Part shown: positions 18,503-26,340 of the stretch, piece by piece
Numbering within the stretch: position 1 is the stretch's first letter
How the letters are laid out: each line of letters opens with the position of its first letter
NCBI RefSeq assembly: GCF_001650025.1
Contig: NZ_LVVY01000066.1
Coordinates: 1-37,245, forward strand
DNA from: Devosia elaeis
GTDB taxonomy: Bacteria; Pseudomonadota; Alphaproteobacteria; Rhizobiales; Devosiaceae
Length of the DNA: 37,245 nt
Reading direction: 5' to 3'
Made by a program: the position numbers and the translations under genes
Notes under the pieces: generated by a model
Told to the model about the DNA's origin: nothing
The model's input: the letters and a program-made list of their open reading frames with translations, nothing else
The model's database searches: none

Positions 18503-18537
18503 CCCAACCCAACCGAGTTTACTGACAGGACTTACAA

Positions 18538-18912
18538 ATGGCTCTCAAGATTCGCCTTGCCCGCGCCGGCACCAAGAAGCGCCCCTTCTACCACATCGTC
18601 ATCGCCGATGCCCGTTCGCCGCGCGACGGCCGCTTCATCGAAAAGCTGGGCACCTTCAATCCGCTGCTGGCCAAGGACGCCGAAAACCGCGTTGTGCTGA
18701 ACAATGAGCGCGCCCAGCACTGGCTGAGCGTCGGCGCCGTGCCGACCGACCGCGTGCTGCGCTTCCTTGACGCGGCCGGCCTGGCCAAGCGCGATGCCCG
18801 CAACAATCCGAAAAAGGGCGTCCCGGGCGACAAGGCCAAGGAACGCGCCGAAGAGCGCGCCGCCCGCGAAGCGGCCGCCAATGCCCCAGCCGAGGAAGCC
18901 GCCGCCGAATAA
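18538..18912 (+). CDS. rpsP: 30S ribosomal protein S16
   Basis: The 124-aa protein has the S16 core [32 protein letters not shown] (read here as residues 1-20 and 21-32), then EKLGTFNPL and the [12 protein letters not shown] segment. An Ala/Glu-rich C-terminal extension after about residue 85 is usual in alphaproteobacteria. It follows ffh after 35 bases, with CAGGA ahead of the ATG. The genes that commonly follow rpsP (rimM, trmD, rplS) are not here: a strong terminator comes 20 bases after the stop, and the next gene is leuB on the other strand. Confidence 0.97.
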   Translation: MALKIRLARAGTKKRPFYHIVIADARSPRDGRFIEKLGTFNPLLAKDAENRVVLNNERAQHWLSVGAVPTDRVLRFLDAAGLAKRDARNNPKKGVPGDKAKERAEERAAREAAANAPAEEAAAE

Positions 18913-18932
18913 GTTCGGCGCTGCTGAAAATG

Positions 18933-18963
18933 AAAAAGCCCCGGTGGAGACACCGGGGCTTTT
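18933..18963. terminator. Strong intrinsic terminator, probably bidirectional
   Basis: AGCCCCGGTG (18937-18946) pairs perfectly with CACCGGGGCT (18951-18960) around a GAGA loop. On the plus strand TTTTG follows; on the minus strand a run of five U follows. It lies between convergent rpsP and leuB and can end both transcripts. Confidence 0.9.
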
Positions 18964-18990
18964 GCTTGCCTTGAACCTGACCTGCACTCG

Positions 18991-19061
18991 ATGTCATCCC
19001 GGCGAAGGCCGGGATCCATCCTGAGATTGCAAGATGGGTCCCCGGCCTACACCGGGGTGAC
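18991..19061. repeat. Intergenic palindromic repeat pair
   Basis: Two GC-rich inverted repeats lie head to tail: ATCCCGGC-GAAG-GCCGGGAT (18996-19015) and CCCCGG-CCTACA-CCGGGG (19040-19057), each beside GTCAT/GTGAC-type flanks. This is the look of dispersed REP-like units in Hyphomicrobiales. Related units occur near 24296 and 26730. Confidence 0.7.
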
Positions 19062-19075
19062 CCTTGGTCGGTCGC

Positions 19076-20176
19076 TTACTGCTTGAGCTTCGCCAAAATC
19101 GCTGCGCCCATTTCTTCGGTGCCGACGGTCTTGCGATTGTCCTGGGCGATGTCGCCGGTGCGCAGGCCGTCGCTGAGCACGGCCGAGATGGCGCCTTCGA
19201 GCTTGGTGGCCAGTTCGATCATGTTGAACGAATAGCGCAGCGCCATGGCGAAGCTGGCGATCATGGCGATCGGATTGGCGATACCCTGGCCGGCAATGTC
19301 GGGCGCCGAGCCGTGGACGGGTTCGTAGAAGGCCTTGCGCTTGCCGGTGACCGGATCGGGCGCGCCGAGCGAGGCGGAGGGCAGCATGCCGAGCGAGCCG
19401 GTCAGCATGGCGGCGACGTCGGAGAGAATGTCGCCGAAGAGATTGTCGGTGACCATGACGTCGAACTGCTTTGGCGTGCGCACCAGTTGCATGGCGGCAT
19501 TGTCGGCCAGGATATGGTGCAGCTCGACATCGGCATAATCCTTGCCGACATTCTTGACCACTTCGTCCCAGAGCACGCCGGACTTCATGACGTTCTTCTT
19601 GTCGGCGGAGTGGACCTTGCCGGAGCGCGTGCGCGCCAGGTCGAAGGCGACGCGGGCGATGCGGTCGATCTCATAGGTCTCGTAGACCTGGGTGTCGACG
19701 GCGCGCTTCTGGCCGTTGGCCAGGTCTGTGATTTCCTTGGGCTCGCCGAAATAGACGCCGCCGGTCAGCTCGCGCACGATGAGGATGTCGAGGCCTTCGA
19801 CCAGTTCCCGCTTGAGCGAGGAGGCGTCGGCCAGGGCCGGATAGCAGATGGCGGGCCGCAGGTTGGCGAAGACCGCCAGTTCCTTGCGCAGGCGCAGCAG
19901 GGCGGCTTCGGGGCGATGCTCATAGGGGACGTTGTCCCATTTCGGACCGCCCACGGCGCCGAAGATCACCGCGTCGGCAGCCTTGGCCTTGGCGACATCC
20001 TCGTCGGTGATGGCGACGCCATGCTGGTCATAGGCCGCGCCGCCCGCCAGGCCTGAATCGGTCGAGAAATCGGTGAGGCCTTCCTGATTGGTCCAGGCGA
20101 TGAGCTTTTCCACCTCGACCATGATCTCGGTGCCGATGCCGTCGCCGGGCAGAAGGAAAAGGGAATGGGTGGCCAT
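19076..20176 (-). CDS. leuB: 3-isopropylmalate dehydrogenase
   Basis: The 366-aa enzyme oxidatively decarboxylates 3-isopropylmalate in leucine synthesis. It shows [11 protein letters not shown] at the start, AVGGPKWD, the substrate-binding arginines in [14 protein letters not shown] and [13 protein letters not shown], the [14 protein letters not shown] metal site, and the NAD-binding [18 protein letters not shown]. Length is normal. It stands alone on the minus strand: leuD lies 3.3 kb away at 23502-24107, and leuC is not in the window. Its transcript would run into the palindromic repeat and the bidirectional terminator. Confidence 0.97.
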   Translation of the reverse strand: MATHSLFLLPGDGIGTEIMVEVEKLIAWTNQEGLTDFSTDSGLAGGAAYDQHGVAITDEDVAKAKAADAVIFGAVGGPKWDNVPYEHRPEAALLRLRKELAVFANLRPAICYPALADASSLKRELVEGLDILIVRELTGGVYFGEPKEITDLANGQKRAVDTQVYETYEIDRIARVAFDLARTRSGKVHSADKKNVMKSGVLWDEVVKNVGKDYADVELHHILADNAAMQLVRTPKQFDVMVTDNLFGDILSDVAAMLTGSLGMLPSASLGAPDPVTGKRKAFYEPVHGSAPDIAGQGIANPIAMIASFAMALRYSFNMIELATKLEGAISAVLSDGLRTGDIAQDNRKTVGTEEMGAAILAKLKQ

Positions 20177-20282
20177 GTGGGGAAAACTCCTAGCCGTACT
20201 GGTGGGTACACTTGGCCGCGCACATAGCGGGATTTTGGATGTTTAGGCAAGGACGGGGAGGGGGAGAAGTGTTCGCTTGGCG

Positions 20283-20412
20283 CTCTTTCCTTCTCCCCTG
20301 CAGGGGAGAAGGTGGCGCAACGCGCCGGATGAGGGGTGAAGCATTCCGGTAGAAGCCGAGAGACTGCACCCCTTACCCCAGCCCTCTCCCCTGGAGGAGG
20401 CGAAGGGACCAA
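20283..20412. repeat. Palindromic intergenic repeat
   Basis: A perfect 24-base palindrome (20289-20312), made of CCTTCTCCCC, TGCA and GGGGAGAAGG, is followed by a GGATGAGGGGTG segment and, about 60 bases on, by another CCCTCTCCCC-type half. This is a familiar style of dispersed intergenic repeat in Hyphomicrobiales. It fills most of the 246-base gap between leuB and the dehydrogenase gene; no coding signal is seen there. Confidence 0.7.
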
Positions 20413-20422
20413 TCGGGCAGTG

Positions 20423-21688
20423 TCAACCCGCAAAGAAGGGCTGGGTGCCGTGCGCCTCGATGGCGGTGGAAAGACGTCCCAGGGCATGGATATAGGCGGC
20501 GGAGCGGGCCGAGACATTGCGCGATTTGGCGATGTCCCAGACGGCGCGGCCCTCGCGCTCGACGATCTTGAGCAGGCGCTGGTGGATTTCCTCGAGGTCC
20601 CAGTAATAGCCTTGGCGGTTCTGCACCCATTCGAAATAGGACACGGTGACGCCGCCGGCATTGGCAAGAATGTCGGGCAGGACGATGATGCCCTTGCCGT
20701 CGAGAATCTTGTCGGCGTCGGGGGTGACCGGGCCATTGGCCAGTTCGAGCAGGACCTTGGCCTTGATGGTGCCGGCATTGTCCTTGGTGATCATGTCCTC
20801 GAGCGCGGCGGGGACCAGCAGATCGGCTTCGACGGCCAGCAATTCGTCGGCCGTGATGACATTGGCGCCCAGTTCGGCGGCCATGTCGGCGACCCGGCGG
20901 CCCGCATTCTTGCCGGCGATCAGCTTTTCGACATCGAGACCGCCTGGGCGGTAGATGGCGCCGGCCGAGTCGGAGACGGCGACCACGCTGTTGCCGTCGG
21001 CGGCGCTCAGGCGGGCATAGAACTGGCCGGCATTGCCGAAGCCCTGGATGGCGACACTGTGGTCCTTGTCGAGGCCGAGTTCGGACGCCAGATGGCGCAC
21101 CAGGTAGAAGCCGCCGCGGGCGGTGGCGTCGTTGCGGCCGAGCGAGCCGCCCAGGGCGATGGGCTTGCCGGTGATGACGGCGGGGGAGACCTGGCCGGTG
21201 ATCTGGTTATATTCGTCGGCCATCCAGCCCATGATCATGGCATTGGTATAGACGTCGGGCGCCGGGATATCGCGGTCGGGCCCGATGATATTGGCGAAAG
21301 CCTGGACATAGGCGCGGCTGAGGCGTTCCAGCTCGGACTTGGAAAGGCCATGCGGATCGACGCGGATGGCGCCCTTGCCGCCGCCATAGGGCAGGTTCAT
21401 GACCGCGCATTTGAAGGTCATCCAGAAGGCCAGCGTTTCCACTTCCTCGATGGTGCTGTCGGGGTGGAAGCGGATGCCGCCCTTGGTGGGGCCGCGGGTA
21501 TCGTCATAGCGGCAGCGCCAGGCCAGGAACGACTTGCGCGAGCCGTCATCCATGCGGATCAACAGGCGCGTCTTGGTGGTTTCACGCGGGTATTTGAGTT
21601 TTTCAGTGACGTCCGGGTCGATCTGCAGGTGGTTGGCAGCTTCTTCCAGGCGGATGAGCGCGCGGTCGAGCAGGGTGTCGTCGGACAT
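20423..21688 (-). CDS. Glu/Leu/Phe/Val dehydrogenase, probably glutamate dehydrogenase
   Basis: The 421-aa enzyme has the short hexameric glutamate dehydrogenase layout. The substrate domain has DDTRGPTKGGIRFHP (K69), MNLPYGGGKGAIRVDP (K105) and DIPAPDVYTNAMIMGWM. The dinucleotide domain has AIQGFGNAGQFYA at about 214-226, and the C-terminus has LANAGGVTVSYFEWVQN. It interconverts 2-oxoglutarate plus ammonia and glutamate. Leucine dehydrogenases are shorter, so glutamate is the likely substrate, but I did not prove it. The start at 21688 has GAGGG six bases upstream. It diverges from the Rnk-like gene. Confidence 0.9.
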   Translation of the reverse strand: MSDDTLLDRALIRLEEAANHLQIDPDVTEKLKYPRETTKTRLLIRMDDGSRKSFLAWRCRYDDTRGPTKGGIRFHPDSTIEEVETLAFWMTFKCAVMNLPYGGGKGAIRVDPHGLSKSELERLSRAYVQAFANIIGPDRDIPAPDVYTNAMIMGWMADEYNQITGQVSPAVITGKPIALGGSLGRNDATARGGFYLVRHLASELGLDKDHSVAIQGFGNAGQFYARLSAADGNSVVAVSDSAGAIYRPGGLDVEKLIAGKNAGRRVADMAAELGANVITADELLAVEADLLVPAALEDMITKDNAGTIKAKVLLELANGPVTPDADKILDGKGIIVLPDILANAGGVTVSYFEWVQNRQGYYWDLEEIHQRLLKIVEREGRAVWDIAKSRNVSARSAAYIHALGRLSTAIEAHGTQPFFAG

Positions 21689-21810
21689 GGTTAACCCTCA
21701 TGAATAGGAAATATGCAGGACGCATAAAAATGCGGCACACAACTGCCATGATGTTACTGTTAGGTCAATAAACCTGACGCATACTGCCCTGAAATATTGT
21801 TCTCTGCCCA

Positions 21811-21839
21811 TTGACTGTGCAAAATGGCAGCAGAATATA
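21811..21839 (+). promoter_or_regulatory. Sigma-70-like promoter of the Rnk-like gene
   Basis: TTGACT (21811-21816) and AATATA (21834-21839) are separated by 17 bases, directly before the ATG at 21850. Transcription would be expected to begin about 7 bases after the -10, leaving a leader of only a few bases. A near-palindrome TTAGGT-caataa-ACCTGA lies about 30 bases further upstream and could be an operator for either divergent gene. Confidence 0.55.
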
Positions 21840-21849
21840 GGACTTCGAT

Positions 21850-22254
21850 ATGTTCCCCGAGATTTCGACCGTGTTCCCCTCCCTGCCGCTGCCGGAAATC
21901 CTCATCAATTCCGACGATTATAACCGGGTGATGCTGCTGGCGGAGCGATCCTTCCATACCATGCCCTATGTCTCGGCCTATCTGGAGCGCGAACTCAACC
22001 GCGCCGAGGTCTGCGAACCCTGGCATCCGGCGGGCGTCTCCATGGGACAGCGGGTGATGTTCCGGCTGGACGACGAGCCGCGCGTGCGGCTGGGGCGGCT
22101 GACCTATCCCAATCGTCCCTTCGGCGAGCGGGGCAATGTGCCCATTCTCGGGCCCGTGGGTGCGGCGCTGATCGGCATGCACCGCAATTCCAGCATCGAA
22201 TGGCTCGACGAGGGCAATACCCGCACCCTGACGGTGCTCGATTACGGCTGGTAG
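21850..22254 (+). CDS. Rnk-like / GreA C-terminal domain protein
   Basis: The 134-aa protein resembles regulator of nucleoside diphosphate kinase (Rnk) and the C-terminal FKBP-like domain of GreA. Signs are an N-terminal helical pair (SDDYNRVMLLAERSF), then VMFRLDDEPRVRLGRLTYP, NVPILGPVGAALIGM and the SIEWLDEGNTRTLTVLDYGW ending that copies the GreA/Rnk closing strands. Rnk proteins bind RNA polymerase near the secondary channel. It converges on the CPBP gene with a one-base gap. The promoter placement suggests a leaderless or nearly leaderless message, although AGGA lies seven bases before the ATG. Confidence 0.82.
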   Translation: MFPEISTVFPSLPLPEILINSDDYNRVMLLAERSFHTMPYVSAYLERELNRAEVCEPWHPAGVSMGQRVMFRLDDEPRVRLGRLTYPNRPFGERGNVPILGPVGAALIGMHRNSSIEWLDEGNTRTLTVLDYGW

Positions 22255-22255
22255 C

Positions 22256-22957
22256 TCAGGCGGCAAGGCCGTTGCGGTCGAAGAAGACCCAGAACAGAAA
22301 GATGTTGGTCAGGGTGTGGGCGATGCTCACATAAAAGATCGAGCCGCTGCGCCAGACGATCCAGGCCCAGAACAGGCCCAACAGGGCGGTGCCGCCAAGA
22401 AGCATTGACCAGCCGCCTTCGAAGCTGAGGCCGGCGCCCAGGACCAGGGGGATGTGCCAGGCGGTGAACAAGGCACAGCCCAGCACGTAGCCCAGAAGCG
22501 GGCGGTTGCGGAAGGTACCGAGAAAGCCACCGCGCCAGGCCGTTTCCTCCAGCGGGCCATTGATCGAGGCGATCAGAATGGCCAGCCACATGCCGCCGCT
22601 GGTGAAGAACGTGGTGTTGGGCGCGAAAATGAGAATGGCGACGACGCCAACCTGTGCCAGCAGCAGGGGAATGATCCACCAGTCGCGCCAGGGCAGCCTT
22701 TCGGAAAAGAGCTGCCCGGAATTGGCGGGAAGGGCGTGCCAGCCGATCACCGGCAGGCAGAAGAACAGCCAGTAAAAGGTCAGCGAGAAGAAATAGCCGG
22801 CGCGCGGATCCCAGGCGGCGAGGGTAGGCACAAGCCAGGACAAGGCCGCGATCAGCAGGCCAGCATGGACGACGAGCGCGATTTGCCGCCGCAAAAGGGT
22901 TGGGGCGCCGGCCTCCGCCGGTTCGGCCTCTGGCGACGATGTGGCGGCATCAACCAA
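22256..22957 (-). CDS. CPBP family intramembrane glutamic protease
   Basis: The 233-aa polytopic membrane protein carries the full CPBP (Rce1/ABI) signature: EETAWR (E137, E138, R142), FTAWH (F164, H168) and HTLTN (H214, N218). These are the catalytic glutamates and histidines of the family. About six to eight hydrophobic helices are visible. Substrates are unknown; relatives cut prenylated proteins, act in bacteriocin immunity or process anchored factors. The start is TTG at 22957 with AAGGATTG upstream, since no ATG lies in a sensible place. It ends one base from the convergent Rnk-like gene. Confidence 0.9.
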   Translation of the reverse strand: MVDAATSSPEAEPAEAGAPTLLRRQIALVVHAGLLIAALSWLVPTLAAWDPRAGYFFSLTFYWLFFCLPVIGWHALPANSGQLFSERLPWRDWWIIPLLLAQVGVVAILIFAPNTTFFTSGGMWLAILIASINGPLEETAWRGGFLGTFRNRPLLGYVLGCALFTAWHIPLVLGAGLSFEGGWSMLLGGTALLGLFWAWIVWRSGSIFYVSIAHTLTNIFLFWVFFDRNGLAA

Positions 22958-23034
22958 GGGGACAATCCTTCATGGGGCCGGCGGTCCTTCCACCGCGCGG
23001 AGCGGCTGCACGAGAGCCGGCGCCGCCGCGCAGC

Positions 23035-23067
23035 AAAACGCCGCCAGCATGAGTCATGCCGGCGGCG
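23035..23067 (-). terminator. Intrinsic terminator after ridA
   Basis: On the minus strand CGCCGCC-G-GCATG pairs with CATGC-T-GGCGGCG, with one G-U pair and an ACT loop, giving a 13-bp stem followed by TTTT. It lies 28 bases after the ridA stop and ends the leuD-ridA unit before the CPBP gene. Confidence 0.85.
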
Positions 23068-23094
23068 GGGTCAATTGCGCGAGTGTTCCCGGCT

Positions 23095-23490
23095 TCAGCT
23101 ATGGCTGCTCGCCGCGCCGATGCGGGCGGTGACCTCGATCTCGATCTTCATGCCGGGCTCGATCATCTGCACGATCAGCATGGAGGCGGCCGGGCGGATG
23201 TCCTTGAAGACCGGGCCGACGGCGGCAACGACATCGTTCACCAGAGCGCGGTCGCCGACATAATAGACGACGCGCACGGTGTCCTTGATGGAGGAGCCGG
23301 CTTCCTGGAGCGCCTTGTCGATGGTGGCGAGCGCATTCCTGGCCTGCTCGCCGACGCTCTCGGGCATGGTCATGCTGGCATAATCATAGCCTGTGGTGCC
23401 CGACACATAGATAGTGTCCTCGTGGCGGACGGCGCGGGAATAGCCGAAGGTGGCTTCGAAGGGCGAGCCGGTGGAAATGCGCTGGACCAA
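23095..23490 (-). CDS. RidA family enamine/imine deaminase
   Basis: The 131-aa product is a RidA/YjgF/UK114-type protein. Family blocks are YSRAVRHEDTIYVSGTTG, EQARNALATIDKALQEAG, the VRVVYYVGD strand and the closing KIEIEVTARIG. The arginine after KDTV corresponds roughly to the catalytic arginine region. RidA hydrolyses reactive enamines/imines made by PLP enzymes, which would otherwise damage branched-chain and other aminotransferases. No ATG fits; TTG at 23490 with GAGG eight bases upstream gives exactly family length. It starts 11 bases after leuD and is probably co-transcribed. It may be an Rid subgroup rather than canonical RidA. Confidence 0.85.
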   Translation of the reverse strand: MVQRISTGSPFEATFGYSRAVRHEDTIYVSGTTGYDYASMTMPESVGEQARNALATIDKALQEAGSSIKDTVRVVYYVGDRALVNDVVAAVGPVFKDIRPAASMLIVQMIEPGMKIEIEVTARIGAASSHS

Positions 23491-23501
23491 TTCGGGTGTC
23501 C

Positions 23502-24107
23502 TCAGAGCCAGGGGCGTTCGGTGGCCATCTTGCCTTCGAAGGCCGAGATGGAGGGATCGGATTTCAGCGTGCCGGCGATATCGTCCAACCCCTCGAGCAG
23601 GATATGCTTGCGGGCCGGATCGATGTCGAAATGCAATTCGCCGCCATCGGGGCCGCGAATGGTTTGGGCTTCGAGATCGATGCTCAGCGTGGCGTTGGAG
23701 CCGCGCTCGGCATCGTCGAGCAGCAGCTTGAGCTGATCGGGCGTCACCACGATGGGCAGGATGCCGTTCTTGAAGCAATTGTTGTAGAAGATGTCGGCGA
23801 AGCTGGTGGAGATCACGCAGCGGATGCCGAAATCGAGCAGGGCCCAAGGCGCGTGCTCGCGGCTGGAGCCGCAGCCGAAATTGTCGCCGGCGATCACGAT
23901 GCGGGCGCCACGATAGGCGGGCTTGTTGAGCACGAAATCGGGGTTTTCCGAGCCGTCCTCGTTATAACGCATTTCCGAGAACAGGGCGGTGCCCAGGCCG
24001 GTGCGCTTGATCGTCTTCAAATATTGCTTGGGGATGATCATGTCGGTGTCGATATTGATGATCGGCAGGGGCGCCGCGACACCGGTCAACGTGGTGAATT
24101 TTTCCAT
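23502..24107 (-). CDS. leuD: 3-isopropylmalate dehydratase small subunit
   Basis: The 201-aa LeuD pairs with LeuC to isomerise 2- to 3-isopropylmalate. Motifs are [14 protein letters not shown], the [17 protein letters not shown] loop and the [18 protein letters not shown] segment. Length is normal. LeuC is not in the window, and leuB is separated from leuD by four other genes, so the leucine pathway is scattered. ridA follows after 11 bases on the same strand. Upstream lies a 431-base region of repeats with no gene. Confidence 0.97.
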   Translation of the reverse strand: MEKFTTLTGVAAPLPIINIDTDMIIPKQYLKTIKRTGLGTALFSEMRYNEDGSENPDFVLNKPAYRGARIVIAGDNFGCGSSREHAPWALLDFGIRCVISTSFADIFYNNCFKNGILPIVVTPDQLKLLLDDAERGSNATLSIDLEAQTIRGPDGGELHFDIDPARKHILLEGLDDIAGTLKSDPSISAFEGKMATERPWL

Positions 24108-24170
24108 GGGGTTTTGGGACCTCGCTATTGCATGCGTGTTTGCGCGAAAGCGGGGTTTTGGTCAAGGCTG

Positions 24171-24192
24171 AACCGTACCGAAGCGTACGGTT
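24171..24192. promoter_or_regulatory. Inverted repeat upstream of leuD, operator-like
   Basis: AACCGTAC (24171-24178) and GTACGGTT (24185-24192) form a perfect 8-bp inverted repeat around CGAAGC, 64 bases before the leuD start. Symmetry and size resemble a TetR-type operator, but no such regulator lies nearby. It could also be part of the repeat-rich debris here. Confidence 0.35.
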
Positions 24193-24295
24193 GACGCGCT
24201 GCAGGCGTGTGACGAAGCGCCGGACGGCCAAGAGCCTCCGGGTTTGCGGATGGTGTCCGAGATACGCATCGGTGCCGGTCGTCCGGCAAAGATGG

Positions 24296-24506
24296 TCCCG
24301 GGGTCAAGCCCGGGGACAGGCGGTGGGTGGGCTGGATCGGGTCACAAGCGCGATGCGGCACCCTCCCCCTTGCGGGGAGGGATGGGGTGGGGGATGGGGT
24401 GGGGGATGGGCGGCAGGATGCGTTGGGTCTCGGTGCGCCGGCACCCCCTCCAGCTTCGCTAAGGCCTTTCGGCCAAGCTGCGCTGCCTCCCCCGTCAAGG
24501 GGGAGG
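24296..24506. repeat. Cluster of palindromes and a 12-bp tandem repeat
   Basis: The gap between leuD and argC (24108-24538) holds no gene I can support. It contains TCCCGGG/CCCGGGGA (24296-24316), CCCTCCCC-cttgc-GGGGAGGG (24361-24381), a tandem array of GGATGGGGTGGG (24380-24410, about 2.6 copies), and CCTCCCCC-gtcaa-GGGGGAGG (24486-24506). These look like dispersed intergenic repeat units, related in style to those at 18991, 20283 and 26730. Confidence 0.75.
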
Positions 24507-24538
24507 TGGGGCGGCGGTGGGTGGCGACGGCTCGAAGC

Positions 24539-25492
24539 CTACCCTTCCAGGCTTTCGCGCGCGTCGACGCCAAGCATGATGTTGAGGTTCTGCACCGCCG
24601 CGCCCGAGGCGCCCTTGCCCAGATTGTCATAGACCGAAACGATCACGGCCTGGGCCGCGTCGTCATTGGCGAAGACATGCAGGGTCATAATGTTGGTGCC
24701 GTTATGGACCTGCGGGTCGAGCGCGTCGGTTTTGCCCAGAGCGGGGTCGTAGGGCGCGACCTTGACGAAGCCGTTGGGAATGGCGGCGTAGAAATCGCTG
24801 AGCGCGGCGTGGATATCCTTGCCGCTCGGGATTTCGGCGACCATGTCGAGATGCAGCGGCAGTGAATTGGTCATGCCCTGGGCGAAATTGCCGACCACCG
24901 GCTCGAACAAAGGCGCGCGGCCGAGGCCGGAATAGGCCTGCATTTCGGGCAGGTGCTTGTGCTTGAAGGTCAGCGCATAGGGCATGAACTGGCTCGGAAC
25001 CTGGCCGGCCGCCTCATAATCCTCGATCATCTGGCGGCCGCCGCCGGAATAGCCGGAAATGCCGTGATAGGAGAGCGGATAATCGGCGGGCAGCAGCCGG
25101 GCCTCGATCAGCGGGCGCACCGAGGCGATCAGGCCTTGCGGCCAGCAGCCGGGATTGGCGACATAGCGCGCCTTGGCGATGGCGTCAGTCTGGCCGGCAT
25201 CCATTTCTGGGAAGCCATAGGCCCAGGCTTCATTGACGCGATGGGCGGTCGAGGCATCGATGACGCGAGTCGTCTCGTTCTCGATCAGCCGCACGCTTTC
25301 CTTCGCCGCCTCGTCGGGCAGGCAGAGAATGGCAATGTCCGCGGCATTGAGCAGGCGCTTGCGCTCGTCTTGATCCTTGCGCTTTTCCGGCGCGATGGAC
25401 AGGACTTCGAGGTCGCGGCGGCCGGCCAGGCGCTCGCGGATCTGCAGACCCGTGGTTCCCGCTTCGCCATCGATGAAAATCTTCGCGACCAT
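24539..25492 (-). CDS. argC: N-acetyl-gamma-glutamyl-phosphate reductase, short type
   Basis: The 317-aa enzyme reduces N-acetylglutamyl phosphate in arginine synthesis. It has KIFIDGEAGTTGLQI at the start, LCLPDEAAKE, DASTAHR, the catalytic cysteine in ANPGCWPQG (C116), GISGYSGGGRQMIEDYE and the final GKGASGAAVQNLN segment. The length and sequence fit the short type-2 ArgC found in many alphaproteobacteria, not the longer enterobacterial form. The ATG at 25492 is preceded by AGGAGG and a probable promoter. It stands alone on the minus strand, divergent from deoD. Confidence 0.96.
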   Translation of the reverse strand: MVAKIFIDGEAGTTGLQIRERLAGRRDLEVLSIAPEKRKDQDERKRLLNAADIAILCLPDEAAKESVRLIENETTRVIDASTAHRVNEAWAYGFPEMDAGQTDAIAKARYVANPGCWPQGLIASVRPLIEARLLPADYPLSYHGISGYSGGGRQMIEDYEAAGQVPSQFMPYALTFKHKHLPEMQAYSGLGRAPLFEPVVGNFAQGMTNSLPLHLDMVAEIPSGKDIHAALSDFYAAIPNGFVKVAPYDPALGKTDALDPQVHNGTNIMTLHVFANDDAAQAVIVSVYDNLGKGASGAAVQNLNIMLGVDARESLEG

Positions 25493-25514
25493 TCGTGCCT
25501 CCTTGGCTGGCGGG

Positions 25515-25543
25515 TAAATGGCCCTCGCGGGCCCCCGCGTCAA
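25515..25543 (-). promoter_or_regulatory. Probable argC promoter
   Basis: On the minus strand TTGACG (25543-25538) and CATTTA (25520-25515) are separated by 17 bases. The expected start of transcription lies about 16 bases ahead of the argC ATG, leaving room for the AGGAGG ribosome site. Confidence 0.5.
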
Positions 25544-25623
25544 GCGCTTCTGGCGGGATGGATTGTCTTTGCCCCGGGCCGATGGCAATGATTTGACCAA
25601 ACGGACAACAAGGGAAGAGCGCC

Positions 25624-26340
25624 ATGACCACGCCGCACAACCACGCCAAGCCCGGCGACTATGCCGAAGCCGTGCTGCTGCCGGGGGATCCGCTGCGGGC
25701 CAAATGGATCGCCGAAACCTTTTTCGACAATCCGAAGCTGGTCAATTCGGTGCGCAATTGCTTAGGGTTTACCGGCACCTGGAAGGGCAAGCCGGTGTCG
25801 GTGCAGGCCTCGGGCATGGGCCAGCCCTCGCTCTCGATCTATGTGCATGAGCTGATCAACAGCTTCGGCGCGAAGACGCTGATCCGCGTCGGCACCTGTG
25901 GCGGGCTCAATGCCAAGGTGAAAGTGCGTGACGTGGTGCTGGCGCAGGGTGCCACCACGGATTCCTCCATCGTGAAGGGTCGGTTCGACCCCTATAATTA
26001 TGCGCCGCTCGCCGATTTCGGCCTGTTGCGCTCGGCGGCCGACAAGGCCGACGCCAAGGGGCTCAAATTCCATGCGGGGAACATGCTGTCCTCCGATATT
26101 TTTTATCATCGGGAGCCGGGCCTCGAAGGCTATGGCGCGCTGCTCGATCATGGCGTCATCGGGGTCGAGATGGAGGCGGCGGCGCTCTATACGCTGGCGG
26201 CCCGCTTCGGGGTGCGGGCGCTGGCCATCTGCACCATGACCGATTGCCTGATCACCCATGCGGAGATCAGCGCCGAGGACCGGCAGACCTCGCTGGTGGA
26301 TATGGTCGAACTGGCCCTGGATGTGGCGGTGGAGGCATAA
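25624..26340 (+). CDS. deoD: Purine-nucleoside phosphorylase, DeoD type
   Basis: The 238-aa hexameric enzyme cleaves purine nucleosides with phosphate. Family blocks are VLLPGDPLRAKWIAETF (phosphate and neighbouring-subunit contacts), SGMGQPSLSIYVHEL, RVGTCGGL and GVEMEAAALYTLAA, which binds ribose through the Met-Glu pair. The catalytic aspartate is likely in TMTDCLITH. GGGAAGAG precedes the ATG. It is followed with no gap by the DUF1304 gene. Confidence 0.96.
   Translation: MTTPHNHAKPGDYAEAVLLPGDPLRAKWIAETFFDNPKLVNSVRNCLGFTGTWKGKPVSVQASGMGQPSLSIYVHELINSFGAKTLIRVGTCGGLNAKVKVRDVVLAQGATTDSSIVKGRFDPYNYAPLADFGLLRSAADKADAKGLKFHAGNMLSSDIFYHREPGLEGYGALLDHGVIGVEMEAAALYTLAARFGVRALAICTMTDCLITHAEISAEDRQTSLVDMVELALDVAVEA

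Noticed and set aside
24125..24361. Minus-strand frame upstream of leuD as a TetR-type regulator remnant
   Set aside because: The operator-like palindrome suggested it, but the translation shows no helix-turn-helix pattern.
24296..24506. CRISPR array in the leuD-argC gap
   Set aside because: Repeats are self-complementary, of different sequences, and there are no regular spacers or cas genes.
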